Below, piece by piece: positions 46,200 to 58,529 of a stretch of 64,000 nucleotides of DNA (the first letter of the stretch is position 1; every line of letters begins with the position of its first letter). The DNA is from Isoetes taiwanensis (taxonomy: Eukaryota > Streptophyta > Lycopodiopsida > Isoetales > Isoetaceae), in assembly GCA_021234155.1 (NCBI GenBank), contig JAJEKV010000023.1, positions 6,980,009 through 7,044,008 of the forward strand, read 5' to 3'. Under the pieces are notes generated by a model that was not told the DNA's origin, did no database searches, and worked only from the letters and a program-made list of their open reading frames with translations. The position numbers were made by a program, and so were the translations under genes.

Positions 46200-49100
46200 C
46201 TATCTCACCTCTGGGGTAATGGGTTCCCTATCTTCAAATAGGTTCCTTGCGGGGGTGGTGCAGGCGGGGTTTGCTCTTCTATAAGGTCTCGCAGCTTGTC
46301 GTTCCTCTCGCTTAGCCCTCTAGCCGCATCCACAAGTGATTAATGGCTATATGGTTAGTTCCATTTGTTCTCTTGCATTGTTTATGTTTGTTGGTATAAT
46401 TGTGGGGCAACATACATCAATAAAACATTTAAAGTGCAAATGTAATTGTATTTATATATCATATAATATTTTAGGTACAAAACGCTCCCGGATCAAGAGT
46501 CTAACTAGTCTTGAAATCGCCGATTTTTGACGGGTTGTCTTCAAAACTTCTTAACTTGGGCCGCCCCTACCGAAAGTGACCCAAGTTCCTCGATGATGCT
46601 TGGCCGGCGAGCCTCCTTGGATGGCTCTCACCAGGTCTTCTACCTCATGGGTCGGATGTAAGGGCGCGATCCTTTGCTAGTCTCCCCGACGGCGTCGGTG
46701 GGGATGGCGGTTCAAAGAGGTCAAGTGCCATTGCCCTCTTGACTAAGACGAAAGATAATCGACATTTGCCGCTATTCGAGCATGCTGCCGAAGCTTTGAG
46801 AGTGCAATCGGCATAAACACTCCTTCTTCGTCTGCGGGACTGAACTTGCGGTGAATTACGCTATTCTCCGTCCATCAGCGGTGGTAAGTAGTACACGGCG
46901 ACACATCGTTGTGTGTCGCCGAAGCTTCTCAAAACTTGTTTGGCCTCCACTCTGTGCCGCCCAGTGCTGCGTCGACCTCTGCCCGATGAGCTCCACGTAG
47001 TCTTCAATTGTGCGGTCCCTGAGCCTCCTGAGGTCGATTCCTTCTCCTTTTGGCAAGGGGTGATATTGAAGGACCCGGCATTAGGATACTAAGTGGTCTT
47101 CCCACGGATCCCCATCTGCTCTTGGAGGCGAGGAACTCCTCCTCTTGTTGGCGGCTCCGGCTCGTCCATCAATTGCACGATCTTTGCTATAGGCACGGAT
47201 GTGGGGTCGTCTCCCACAATGTAGGTGTGGGACTCCCTCACTTGGAAGCGGGAAGTGCGTGCTCCCGGGACGATGAAGTCGCCCGTGCCTCCTGCCGCAC
47301 CGGTGGAGTAGTTCATCCAACTCGCTCCCTCTCCCTACATTCCCGGAGGTTATGTCGGATGTCGGGAGTAGATACTCCTCTCCGATGATGATAGGGGCTA
47401 GGCTTGTGATGCCTAGCCCCAGTGGGGGAGCAACTCGATGCCCTGCTTTCTCTACCGAAATTGGTCAGCTCCCCTTGCTCTCCTTGGCGCCTTTCTTCGT
47501 CCGAGTCGAGGCGCTCAGTGTATCCTTCGTCGTCCGACTCTTCTTCATCCTCTCTTGCTTCCCGTTCTTGTTGATACTTGCAGCAGCAAGATTTGCTCTT
47601 CCCCAAGCAGCTTTCGGCTATGGGGTCTACCTCCATCTGGAGGGATAGAGGTTGCCCCATCGGGTTCTCGGCGCTGGTGGGATAAGAATATGGCTAGGGC
47701 GGCGGTGTAAGAGAAGTACTTGGTCCCAAGGCTGTCGGGACCATGTAATCCGTAGCCTCTGCGCCTTATTAGTCAAGTACTTGGCGATGTTGGGGACATC
47801 GCCCAAGGCTGCTTTGAAGGGATTGGCGGGGAACAAAGTATCCTATACAAGGGGAACTTGAACAAGGGAGGGTCCTACCCTAGCTTGAAATTCCGCTAGC
47901 ACCCGCCTATAAGGCGGGGTTGCATTTAGCGTAGCTTGAATGTCGATTTCTTTCACAAAGACTTGGAAGATGTCGCTGACATCCGCCTCAATAGAGGGCA
48001 TGGGCGGCTGCACTGTACCATCATCCTCAAATCAGCCAGTAGCCATTGATTTGGCAAGGAAGGGAGTATCGAACGGATGCGTAAGCGCCTCGAGCTGAAA
48101 GATCGCCTAAGCGAAGGGGAGCAAATTTGCGGGGGTGCCAATTGAGAAATGGGGAACTTATTTATAGAAAAGGGGAAAACCCTAATTTTTGGATGACCTA
48201 GATTTTACTGAGATTAGACAATTCTGATGTATTAAGGGATGCAATTGCAAGTTTGAAGACTATTTCTAGAGTTTGAGCATGCTAAGGAGAGCTACTGAAC
48301 CTATTGTGCAATTTGGAGATCATTAGGTGAAGAAATGGTACGGGGTCTCATATTGTTGTTCCCGCCCGATTTCTAAAATGTAGAAATCTGTCCTGGCGCG
48401 ACGTGTGAGACATGGGTCCTAATTGGGCTAGGATTACTCAATTTAGGTGATCTAAGGCTGTAATTCCACTAAACTCATCGAGTTAGGCAGAATTGACCCC
48501 TTACTTGGTCGATTTGGAGCTGTTTTGGGCATTTTTGGGCATGGTCTCACACGTTGCGCCCAGCCCGATTTCTAAAATGTAGAAATCTGTCCTGGCGCGA
48601 CGTGTGAGACATCGTCTCAATTTTGCTCAAAACTCCAATTTAATTAAAATAAAAGCTAGGGATCGATATCTTGACCTATTTAAACAAGGTTTGACACTTT
48701 ATTTACACAAAATTTTCTTTATATTAACAAAATTTTACAGTCATTTACAAGGTTCAAGGGCGTTCTCCCTTGATGTGTCTGGCAAGATACATATCCTGCC
48801 TCATGAGGGTAACCCTCTTCGCGTGCACCGTGCGGTAGTTGAATCTTCAAAATGTTTCACTAAGTGGGCTTGGCCGCCTCTTGCAAACACGGCGGCATCT
48901 CAATTCCCACATCGCGCTGCATGTCCGTGATGTATTCTTGGATGACCAGCGGACCCGGGCGTTGGAACGGCGCCGGGAATCGGGGTCCGTAACTTTTCGG
49001 AAGTGGCGGATCTCCTTTAAGCGCTCTGTCTTCCCTCCCCGTTTCTTCTTGCTCAGCTTCTTCCGGGTGCTCGTGGGGGCTTGGGCTTTGGTGGCGGGGG

Positions 49101-50120
49101 GCTTTAGTGTCCCCGGCTCTTAAGTGGTGCCGCCTTCAATCGTTCTCACCCTAAGTGCTCCACGGTAATAGGTGTTGTAGGCCTCCCACTTCGCCATATC
49201 TGGCGTCGTGCTCCTTGATCCTCTTCGATAGACCTTTAAGGGGTCTATCACATAGGCTTCTTCCATTGCGGCCGTGGGGCCTTGACCCTATCCCGCGTCC
49301 GGAAATGGTGGGGGCTTAAGCCACTGTCGACCTCCTCTCTGCTCTTGGGCGATGCGCTCGTGTACCTCTTCCTCTACAACCGGGGCTTTGAAGAGCTTGC
49401 CCGTCTGCGCCCGACACGTAGTCTTAGTCGAATGTCGTCGGTGGTGGTGGGGGTCTCCCCTCCCAGGCGGCTTTCGTTGATGGGACCTTCCGGCTCTCTT
49501 CCCAACCTTCACCAGCTTCCTCTTGCACGCCTTGATGGCCTTGGCCCTCCTCTTCTTGGGTCCGCCCGGCGTCTTCACGATCCTTTGATCTCTGCTCCCG
49601 TGGCTCTTTGACCGTGCTTGTGGGCCAGGCGTGCTAAGGTCGGCCTCTTCCTCAGGGGGTGAGTTCCGTGAGCTTTGCTCCTCTCCTACACGCTCCTCCT
49701 GCGGGTGGATCTCATCTGGGGGTTGTTCTTGGCCTATGGGTGGGTTCACTGTTCCCTCTGCTCCTCCTGTGGGTTGGCGTCCCCACAGTGTTGTCTCACT
49801 GCTGCAGCTTTTACGCCTCCTGCGTTCAATTTCATTGAGGATCTAAACTCATGGCGTCCCGCCGTCGTCCTCCAAGATCTACAGATGGTGCCTCTGTCAG
49901 GCCACGATTCCTCGCTTCGACGAAGATCCGTCGGCGTGGAGAAGCGTTCCCTAAGAATCCTATGAAAAGGCCGGAGCCCGTTGCCGGCGCTGGAGGATCC
50001 GCTCCCTCTGAGGCTTCCTAGCGCTTGGCAATGCGGGCCATCATCTTCTGATTCGTCGATGAACTCTGGCGCCCGAAGATCGCCTTGACCGATCTGGCGA
50101 AGTTCGGGAAGGGCGGGGAA
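46200..50120 (-). other. GC-rich 5' interior of the chromovirus, frame-broken
   Basis: Minus-strand open pieces at 47,313-47,660, 47,089-47,316 and 49,288-49,749 are rich in Pro, Arg, Glu and Ser (RAKAIKACKRKLVKVGKRAG). None matches a known domain by eye. An AT-rich patch lies at 46,330-46,480. This is unusually long for the leader before gag and may contain a nested element. Confidence 0.4.
48345..48615. repeat. Duplicated palindrome of about 68 bp
   Basis: CGATTTCTAAAATGTAGAAA followed by TCTGTCCTGGCGCGACGTGT occurs at about 48,369 and 48,572. With the preceding GTCTCACACGTTGCGCC in the second copy it forms a hairpin with 31-base arms and a 5-base loop. Confidence 0.7.
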
Positions 50121-50159
50121 GTTTCCATGCCCATGTTAACTTGCTCTCCAAGGAGGTTT
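50121..50159. repeat. Copy of the 5' flank inside the element
   Basis: GTTTCCATGCCCATGTTAAC followed by TTGCTCTCCAAGGAGGTTT is identical to the genomic flank at 38,909-38,947. It sits between the element interior and the inner edge of the right LTR, where the primer-binding site should be. Confidence 0.85.
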
Positions 50160-51877
50160 TGTGGCGTCCCCTACTCTGGTATACACGGTGCACTCACCGT
50201 GATACAACCGAAGTTCATCCCCCATACCAGGCTCAGGTGCCAATACAGGGGCCTCTCCATGACACTTTGCAAACCGTAGCGGGTTCCATTGGGAAGAGTG
50301 GAAGGGTCATTGCACCCCGCCTCCCTCGGGGCCTACCTAGGCTGCTAAGCGTAAACATACATGTCGGTAGCACATACATCAACATCATATGACCATCGCG
50401 AAGGATGGTCCTCCACATATCTGCATAGACAAAGATCAAAGACATCACATAGGGATCCTACCCAAGGCTCGATACCACGGGGATGGGTGACAAGCTTGGG
50501 TCTCGAGTTCATTGCGCATGCATTCATGGCAATGGATTTGGGGGCATAAGAACATGGCCTAGGGTTGTCCACTCCATCCGCCCCTCCCGTGCACACTTTG
50601 CGAGTAGGTTGAAAAGTGTTGGGACTCGACCGCCGCCTCACGGATGCATAGCCAAGGGGCTATATCCCGGGTTACATCTCCCCGCCCCAGATGGGGCAGG
50701 TAGGGATTTCTCCCTCCAGAGATCTACAATGCTGACTCAAGGTGACTAGAGGGCCACTGCCCGTATTCGACTTGAACTCAATGGAAGGTCATATTCACCA
50801 CCTCACGAGTGTCGAGCCCATGCCTTGCCCACACGCAGTGGCAAGCCATTAGACCTAGTCACAGTGACCCCCTAAGTGATCTTTACACACCAGAGGGGTC
50901 GTTCAAGTGTCAGAACATGAACCTCCTTATAAGCCAGTCTGGCCCCTTCACCCACAACCAGGTGTGGCTCTTGTGCACAGGCCGCATCTATAGTGTGCTA
51001 GAGAGGCTACTCTAGGAGCATCAACTACAAAGCTTTAGGTCTCTACCCCCCTTCCCAATACACGGAGTTCATAGAGATACATCATCCATATACATCACAG
51101 AAGAACTAAAGAACAAGATCTAATCTATATCATAGAGTTAGGTTCTTTAGTTAGAATCTGCTATCTAGAGTTCTAGAGGGAATGCTATGGCCAATCTAAT
51201 AGGCTAAACCCCATTGATTCAATGCCTAAGATAGGGTTTAGACTATCTAATTGGCCAAATACCGATCCTTGAGGGGCTCCTCGACCGAGCTCGACCATCC
51301 TGGCCGAGGCCGCCGAATCTAGAGAAACTAAGGTTGCAATTCTCGGTCCCGGTGGGGATGCGGTTTTAATTTGGCCGCTGAGGCAGCCCAAAACAGCAGT
51401 TCAAGCCCTAAAATCGAAAATTAGGTTAGTTAGGGTTTCCAACCCTATATAGACAAGGGGGTGGCTAGGGTTTCCAATTATCCCCTTTTGGCATGTGGGA
51501 TAATTGGTAATGGGCCCACTTGCCTTTAAGGGCTAGGTGGCCAAATGTGCCCACATGGAAATGTGTGCACCCAAATGTGCTCACATGGAAATGTGTGCAC
51601 ATTAATGAATGTGTACATTGGAAAATGTGCACATTACTTGCACCTATGGGTATGGCCCACTTGGCATCAAGTGGCCACATGGAAATGTGTGCCCTCATTA
51701 ATGTGTACATTGGAAAATGTGCACATTAATACTAATGCACATTCTTAGCAGTTGCCCCCTAGGGGCTACCCACTTGGCTATACGTTGGCGTACACGTCAA
51801 TCGGGGTGGCGTGTCTGTAGCGTGGCGTGCAAAGCGATACAATATACGCCCCGAGCGTATATCGTTTGAGCGTCACG
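50160..51877 (-). repeat. 5' LTR of the chromovirus
   Basis: Direct repeat of 38,948-40,651, about 1.72 kb, starting TGTGGCGTCCCC. Differences from the other LTR are concentrated at CAG/CTG sites (for example the GAGGAGGCAGCCAAAAC and CTGAGGCAGCCCAAAAC stretches). Confidence 0.9.
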
Positions 51878-52690
51878 TGTTTTGACAACAATTAGAAATG
51901 TGAAGGAGAGTTTGTGCAATAGCCTACAGAAGATGCAAGATGCCTTGGAATTCCTTGAGATGGAGGACTTGAAGATATCATTGAGGCAGAGACATTCTTT
52001 TCATGGCCACATGAACCTGCTCAGAGGAGTTCTCATCCGGCATGTGAATGCCCTAGATCGCATGGCAATTAAGCACCCTAGAACTATGAAAGCACGAAGA
52101 TATGTGCATTGTACAGGTGTTTTTACTCATGAAATATGGTTCTCTTGGCTTTTGTGAGATGTCTCCTGCATGTCCTTTCCTGTTCTGTGGGTTTTGGCAT
52201 GTGACAAAGATGCCAAATGTATATTGTAATGCTTGTTGTCAATGTAATATACACATGGATCTCTTTTGTCTACTCTCTTGTATCCGTAGTTTAGAGTGAT
52301 ATAGAGTATTTCATTCTGAATTATATGGTTTATTGTTGGGTGCTTTTTTCTTCAATGGGGTATTCAATCGTTGGAATTAAAATAAAAATAAAAAATGCAA
52401 TTAGATGATAAGGTTGAACTTACCATGTTTATCTTATTATTCTGATTTGCACTGAGTAAAAAAATTAGGTGAGATGTCCATGGAGTGGTCACATGTTTCT
52501 TTTGAGCAAAACCACCGTAAATTGGATGGTCCTTTGGTAGACAATAACTTTTTTCATGTGTCCTTTGGGAGGCATGATTTTGTCTTATAAATATCCCTCT
52601 CATAAATTCAAGTTTGCCACTCAAAGAGCTAAGGTGGGGAGATTAGTTGGTGCATAGGATGGATGCAAGGGCTATTCATGGTGGGACAAG
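51878..52690 (+). pseudogene. Rep-family gene relic, right part and 3' tail (R3)
   Basis: 51,882-52,157 is the best preserved copy of the C-terminal ORF: TTIRNVKESLCNSLQKMQDA, LEFLEMEDLKISLRQRHSFH and HVNALDRMAIKHPRTMK. It aligns with 63,330-63,558. The 3' tail to 52,690 is the third copy of the 36.35/36.96 kb repeat. Confidence 0.6.
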
Positions 52691-52780
52691 GTAATGGGGA
52701 AATAGGCAATGTAGTGAATATTGAATGGTCTCACATCTAGACTAACAATTTCTTTCTTTTGTGTGTTTTTTGTTCCAAAG

Positions 52781-53201
52781 GGAAGATGTGATTCGTGAGC
52801 TAGTGACAAAGAGCTCATTTCCTCTGTTTTGTGTAAAATGCATGAAAGGAGGGCTGCCTAGGGATCACGCCAAAGTTGAGGAAAGATGGGGAGCAGAAGA
52901 AAATGTATGGGCTGAGAAGACCATTGTAGTGAAGAAGAAGACCGACGGAGAGTGTGTAGCAGCTCACATCTTCACAGCCCACGAACTTGATGGGACCAAA
53001 GTGTACGACGACGGATCCGTTTACACATTCCGTTCAAAGAAAGACAAGCCTGCCCACAGAAAAAAGGAGTTCCATCTTGATCTCTGTGTCCATTGTGGTC
53101 GCGGCATTTACAATGACACTGATGCCCTCAACTTTCGTTATTGCAGCCTCTATTGCAAGTACTGGGAAACTTTTGCCGATCAGCTCCTGGAAGATTTGTA
53201 A
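52781..53201 (+). CDS. Zinc-binding terminal exon, PLATZ-like
   Basis: A pyrimidine tract and TTCCAAAG acceptor precede an exon open for 140 codons: EDVIRELVTKSSFPLFCVKC, then KTIVVKKKTDGECVAAHIFT, DGSVYTFRSKKDKPAHRKK and LDLCVHCGRGIYND, NFRYCSLYCKYWE. The last CxxC...FRYCSLxCK block resembles the C-terminal zinc motif of PLATZ plant proteins (FRFCSLGCK), which bind AT-rich DNA. Upstream exons are not visible, since transposon sequence lies immediately before. It could be a gene remnant or a distant exon of a long-intron gene. Confidence 0.5.
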
Positions 53202-56200
53202 CTTATTGCTGTTTCATTTCATACTGTCTTCCTTAGTAGATGAAGTATTTGCTGTTTTATAACATTCAAAGCATCATAATATATTGGATTATGTCTCTTT
53301 TGGTCTCTATTTATAGCAACTCAGCAACATTTCTTTAGGTAGATTTCTGTTAGCAACACCCTTTACATCAGGCATGGATCAACAGGAAAACTAGAGGTTC
53401 AATCGACCCCTCCTAATCAGGAAGTTTTAAGGATAGAAAAGATAGTAAAGGATTGTATAAGCATCCCGTAAAGTATCATGAACATGTAAGCTGTTTCTTT
53501 TAAGTATGTCAACATTCTTGATTTCTTTGTTTTTTCATGATCAATTGCATGCCATAAAAAGTAGCATCCATTCTTGGCATGTTACAGGTGTAAAATGTGG
53601 ACATGCTATAATTAGTTTTGGTTCCCATTGGCAATAAGAAGGAACCATACATGCTCCCGATTTTGAGTTTTATATAGGACCATACATGCTTACAGATAGA
53701 TTCTAGGATTCCACAAAACTGCAAGGTTCTTTTTTTAATCAAGCTAAGGCAAATCCCTGCACATAAGTAACAAGCTAGAATTGATTTGTAACTGAATTCC
53801 TATTTGGTGCAGTCTCCTGCAGATGGAAACTGAATGCAACTTTATTTGTTTCCAATCACTAGATGGTTATTACACAGATAGGATAAGATATATAAAATGT
53901 CTTTTGCAGAGTGGTCTGACCTTCCTGCCGAACATACTTACAAGCTCATGAAACTTATCACAGTTCAAAATGTCCGCCTGAATGGAACCTAATTCTAAAA
54001 ATGTTTAGCAGAGTAGGGATCCAGGTTAAGAAGAGACTTGATTCTCAAGGTGGATGGAAGGTTGTAACTGGGAAGTATGTTTATGTCTGTATTTTTTGTA
54101 GACAAGTTTGTGCCGTTGTAGCATACACTATTCATTTCATCTCTTTTGTGTCAGACATCTGAATTCAGTTATGATTCTCAGACATCTCAATTCAGTTATA
54201 CCTGATTCTGTCTGAGAATGTCTTTATCTATAGCACTGTCAATATTACCTGCAGAGGGCAGAAATGGATAGATAGTACAATCATCTCGTGAAGACACCAT
54301 TCCATAGGGTTTTGTTTGCCATAAACATAATCTCTCCATAAAACTAACTCTAGCCATTTCTACAGGTGTATTCACAATGTTGAAGAGAAGATTCCAAATA
54401 AAGACGTTCAGAATCTGTGGTCTAGGTCCCTTTTAGAATATTTGTAGATCCAATTCTTGGTTTATCATCTTCAGCGTCTGTGGATAGCCATTCGACCTGC
54501 CCTTTATGTGCTAAAACAACCACCATGGGACCATAGACTTCGATCCATAACCTAAATTAATCATTCCAATCCTCTACAATAGAAGATGTACTAACCGTTC
54601 ATTTGCTCTCTGAGGAAGATCCAGGTCTGTGAATTACAGTAGAATTAATTCTTCTCTTACTTTTAGCTTGGCAGGACAAGGCATCTGTCAAAGTCTACAC
54701 TGAGAAAGCCAATATTTCAGCCTCAAAATTATGTACATCATGAGAAAACACTGGGACCAGCAGATATATGCTTCGCTATTGCAGGATGCATTGATATTCA
54801 ACAAAAACAGCAAGCGTCCTTTTGTGAAGATATTCAACAAAAACAAACGACTGCCTGAACGGCTAGAATACAAACCGCTTATATAGCAATGCTTCAAAAC
54901 TCTATCCAAATATTGTATTACTTTTGGCAAAAAATAATAAATAAATAATGAAATTAGCAGTAAGGGCAGGCTTGGGGTGAGAGGTAGTAAGAAAGAAGTT
55001 AGAGAAGACTTTGATTGAGCTAGGTCCAGCTGGATAGATCCAAATAACCAATTTTGCTCCCACGCTAAAGCCACATGTAGATTTATCAATAGTCTCGTGT
55101 ATTCTAAGTGTATTCTAACGTAGCAAAAGAGGAAGCTCTAGGCAAAGGATTGGGGAAAGATTGCATGTGAATAGCATTAGACAATGAAAAACTAATTTTG
55201 AGGCACCGCAGTGGCATCAAGAATGGACAAAATATCATAAATGGGCGTTTTGAAATAGTACCCAAAAACAAAGATTCCAAAGCCCGATTTATTTTCTATA
55301 TTCAGTTTTAATCGGATATTTGTTGAAGAGCAGCTTGCATGGCATGCATGTATTTGAGAGTAGATTATAGTAGATAGTTTGTAGACCAGGAAGATTCCAA
55401 TCATGCAACGGCCTGGGTTGCCGCCTTTCTTTTGATTTCGCATATTCAGAATCGATTTTTCTTCCTTTGTTTTCTTCTATTTTCCCCTCTTCATGCGGGC
55501 AACACTTGGCGTGGCACCACCTTGTTTCAGTGTAGCATTTTGTTTCTCTTTAATTTTATATTTATTTGGTCAAGCGTGTGGTTAGTGGAGATGGACTTGT
55601 TTCCCCTAGAACATAAACATATAGTCTTTATACAATAGTCAACTTGTGGTGTTGCAATATGGCTGCATGAATCGACTTGAAACTATAGAAAGTTAGATAA
55701 ACATAGCCAACCTGTGTCGTATGTATCATGGGTTCATTGAAACGATCATACAGAGAACCATATTTGTGTCCATTGTTTCTAACTTTCAAGGCAGTTTGAT
55801 GAGCCATGCATCGTGCTTCAATGCTTTTGTAGTTAAAAGTTTAACCAATTCAAGATGTTAAAAATACAGAATACCTGAAGAGGTGGTTAAAAAACATAAA
55901 GACATACAATAAGAGAAGATATTTTCTCACATTTCAAAATTATAAAGCTGACAGAGGCCAGCCTTTTATTCTTTCTATCTAGAAAGCAACATATCCACAT
56001 AGTCTACATAAATTAATATTCTCAAAGGATGCCAGACTGAATCTACAAAAGAATGAAAATGGCAAATTTTTAAAAATATGGGAATCATATATCTAATGTT
56101 AGAGCTGGCATTTAGATATGCCCTTGCTTGTTGCATTTCTTTGACAAAAGTGCAACTGCTCCATCCATCTGCCATTATATATTATATGCACACTAATTCA

Positions 56201-56251
56201 GGCTAATATTTCCAATGCTATACTAAAATTTAGTAGTACTGGGAACAAAGA
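53202..56251. other. 3 kb without a supportable gene
   Basis: AT-rich sequence with no convincing codon structure on either strand. A 133-codon minus-strand frame at 54,688-55,089 has no recognisable domain and is probably chance. It may be 3' flank or intron. Confidence 0.4.
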
Positions 56252-57350
56252 TCAGCATTGTCGAATTTCATTAAAGTGCAACAGCCAACTTGTAAAGATT
56301 AAATGCACGGCATATGCTCCGTATATGCCCATCTGCAAGGAAAATAACGTAGAATTTAGAGCTATCTTATTGAAGTAGAGCTATAAGGATAAGAAAAAAA
56401 TGCGAGGCATCTATTATAACAAAATGGATTGTAGGAAGGTCTGCAACTGGAGATAAAGAAAGAAACATAAATACAATCATGAAGCACTTACAGCATGCAC
56501 CTCTTCTTGATTGAAAGCATGAATCTTAACAAAGCCATATGGCAAAATGCTTGCAACATTTACTGCCCCATAAATTGCGCTAAGAAGAAACTCAAAGAGC
56601 CACCTGATTGCTCCAACTCCAAGTAGAAATGCTGGATCTATATTGGTTATTTCACTGTATATGGTGGCTTGTTTCGCTTGGTACTAGAAGTACTAGTAGT
56701 GTGAGAATAGAGAAAGGATAGCAATAACATGTTTCCAAATTTATGGAATGAAGTAAGCCTTTGCGAGCACAACCAAGTAGAATAGAATAGACCTTTCTGA
56801 TATATCAAGTACTTCATAACAGAACACGGTATATAGTGCAAGAAATATCATGTGCTTACCTGTGATTGTCCACAAATAATAGAGCTTCCACAAATAAATT
56901 CATGTATCCTTTGGGTGCAAATGTTCAATATGTTTTCATGGGCCTTTGCTGGAAAGATGAGACAACCAAAGATAGAAATTATTGCATGGACAACAAAGCA
57001 TATTTTAAACGTAATGAATGGGAAAATACACATGTTAATGAATACGATAAACAATGCAGAATAAAAGCTAGCTAATTTCATATACATAAGTTTATAATTC
57101 ATCGTGGTCACGTCTACACAGCCATGTGGCAAGCAAGAGTATCTGTATCTCTATGTTATCGAACCACGTTCATTTATATTCATAACATCCCAAGAACAAA
57201 TAGACTATTGTGTCTTATCATAACTTTCGAACTAAGAAGAACTGATAGGTAATGCAGTGATGTACCTTCAGAAGCAGTCCAATTATGATTCAATGGCTCG
57301 TTGCAATGAAGTGCAGTCCAACAGCATATATGTGCTTGATTACCCTGCTT
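56252..57350 (-). CDS. Unidentified multi-exon membrane-protein gene, 3' part
   Basis: Four exons on the minus strand join in frame with consensus splice sites: 57,350-57,266 (GNQAHICCWTALHCNEPLNH, donor GAAG/GTACAT), 56,948-56,860 (KAHENILNICTQRIHEFICG, acceptor CTTTCCAG, donor CACAG/GTAAGC), 56,683-56,492 (YQAKQATIYSEITNIDPAFL, then LLGVGAIRWLFEFLLSAIYG, donor GCT/GTAAGT) and 56,332-56,252 (acceptor CCTTGCAG, MGIYGAYAVHLIFTSWLLHF, TGA stop). Phases agree at every junction. Two hydrophobic segments suggest a membrane protein. A possible first exon with MGYNSDGFSSSYSSEENLAP lies near 57,590-57,665. Family not recognised. Confidence 0.5.
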
Positions 57351-57889
57351 CTTTTGTGCAGAGATCCAAAATATCTAAATCCAAACATTTCCTTTGCATT
57401 TGTTTGAAAGTTTCTTAAAGCTGCCCATACTTAGATATAGCTAGAGAGGATAGCAGTAAAAGGAAACACATTTTTTGCATGTTAACATTATGGTGTTACG
57501 AAGGTGCTCATCATCTGCAAATTCAACAAAGTAAGGGATGCAAATAACTAGAATCTAATAGAATGTTTACACCACAAGAGCTCTCAGTCTAGTTCACAAT
57601 TGGGCGCCAAGTTTTCTTCGGAACTGTAACTACTAGAGAAACCATCAGAATTGTAGCCCATCTTAATTCATGTAAATCCAAATTACCTTAGGAAAGTCAT
57701 GTATCTTAATGCTCGGCTGCATGTCAGCTATCTTTCATTCCTTCATACAATTTCTCGAGTAATCAAACCCTAGATATGCTTTACTGAATATTAAGCCAGC
57801 ACCATTAAACGCCCTTTGGCCCTCACATTTTTAAACAATACATATCTCTAGTGCATATCAAAATCACCATTTTGCCTGCAATGGACTGG

Positions 57890-58461
57890 CACAGTGGCCG
57901 TCCACCCGCAAGAGCACTTGTAGACAGGAAAACTAGGGGGAGGATCTAGTGTGGTGGACTATGTGCTGGTGCCTGAGCAGGATATGCATGTCGTCAAGCA
58001 TTTCCAGGTGGGAACAACTAATAGGGATGAAGAGATCGACTCAGACCACTTACCACTTTACTTGAAGTTGGCTTCGCAGGTTGTGCGAACCCCCTGTGCA
58101 ACAACTCCTCACATGCCTCAGCTGCGATTGGATTATGAACATGCGGGGGCTTATGCCCAGATGCTTATAGATGACCTGACAGAAATTTTGCAATATCCTA
58201 CACTAGAGCAACAGACAGGCCGACTGACTAATGTGCTTAGGACTGCGGCAGAGAGATGCTTTGGGATAAGCCGCCCGCGACGGACCTCCAGGAACGCAAC
58301 CTTCCCACGTAATCAGTGGTTTGATGCAGAGTGCAAGGAACACAAACGCTGGCTCCGCCAAGTCACAGACCCTGCTTTACGCCCACATGCAGTCAAACAG
58401 TACCGCGTCTTCCTTAAAGCTAAGAAAGCCACACAACCACCCCAATTCTTGGTCCACACTT
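57890..58461 (+). pseudogene. LINE fragment (endonuclease end and linker)
   Basis: GGGSSVVDYVLVPEQDMHVV and IDSDHLPLYLKLASQVV are the SxVDYVL and SDHLPL motifs of an APE domain, followed by a linker with NQWFDAECKEHKRWLRQ and KQYRVFLKAKK. It resembles LINE-2 in layout but is diverged. Both ends are truncated; a TAA closes it at 58,459-58,461. Confidence 0.75.
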
Positions 58462-58529
58462 AAAAACAACAGTAAAAAAAAAGACCACATGTCGTTGTTC
58501 AAAAAAATCTACATGTGGTTATGTGGAGG

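Larger units (their letters stand above)
38948..51877 (-). mobile_element. Ty3/gypsy chromovirus, LTR retrotransposon
   Basis: Two LTRs of about 1.7 kb flank a 9.5 kb interior whose coding strand is minus: gag, protease, RT, RNase H, integrase, chromodomain. GGTTT (38,943-38,947) is the left 5-bp TSD. The right side reads CGTCACGTGTTTTGACAAC where CGTCACA/GGTTTTGACAAC is expected, a change at a CAG. The target is the Rep-family relic R3. Every ORF is broken by many small indels. Confidence 0.85.

Noticed and set aside
47050-47388. Plus-strand frames in the GC-rich gypsy interior
   Set aside because: High GC reduces stops on all strands; the element codes on the minus strand and no domain appears on the plus strand.
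54688-55089. 133-codon minus-strand frame
   Set aside because: Hydrophobic low-information sequence with no splice context or domain; likely chance.
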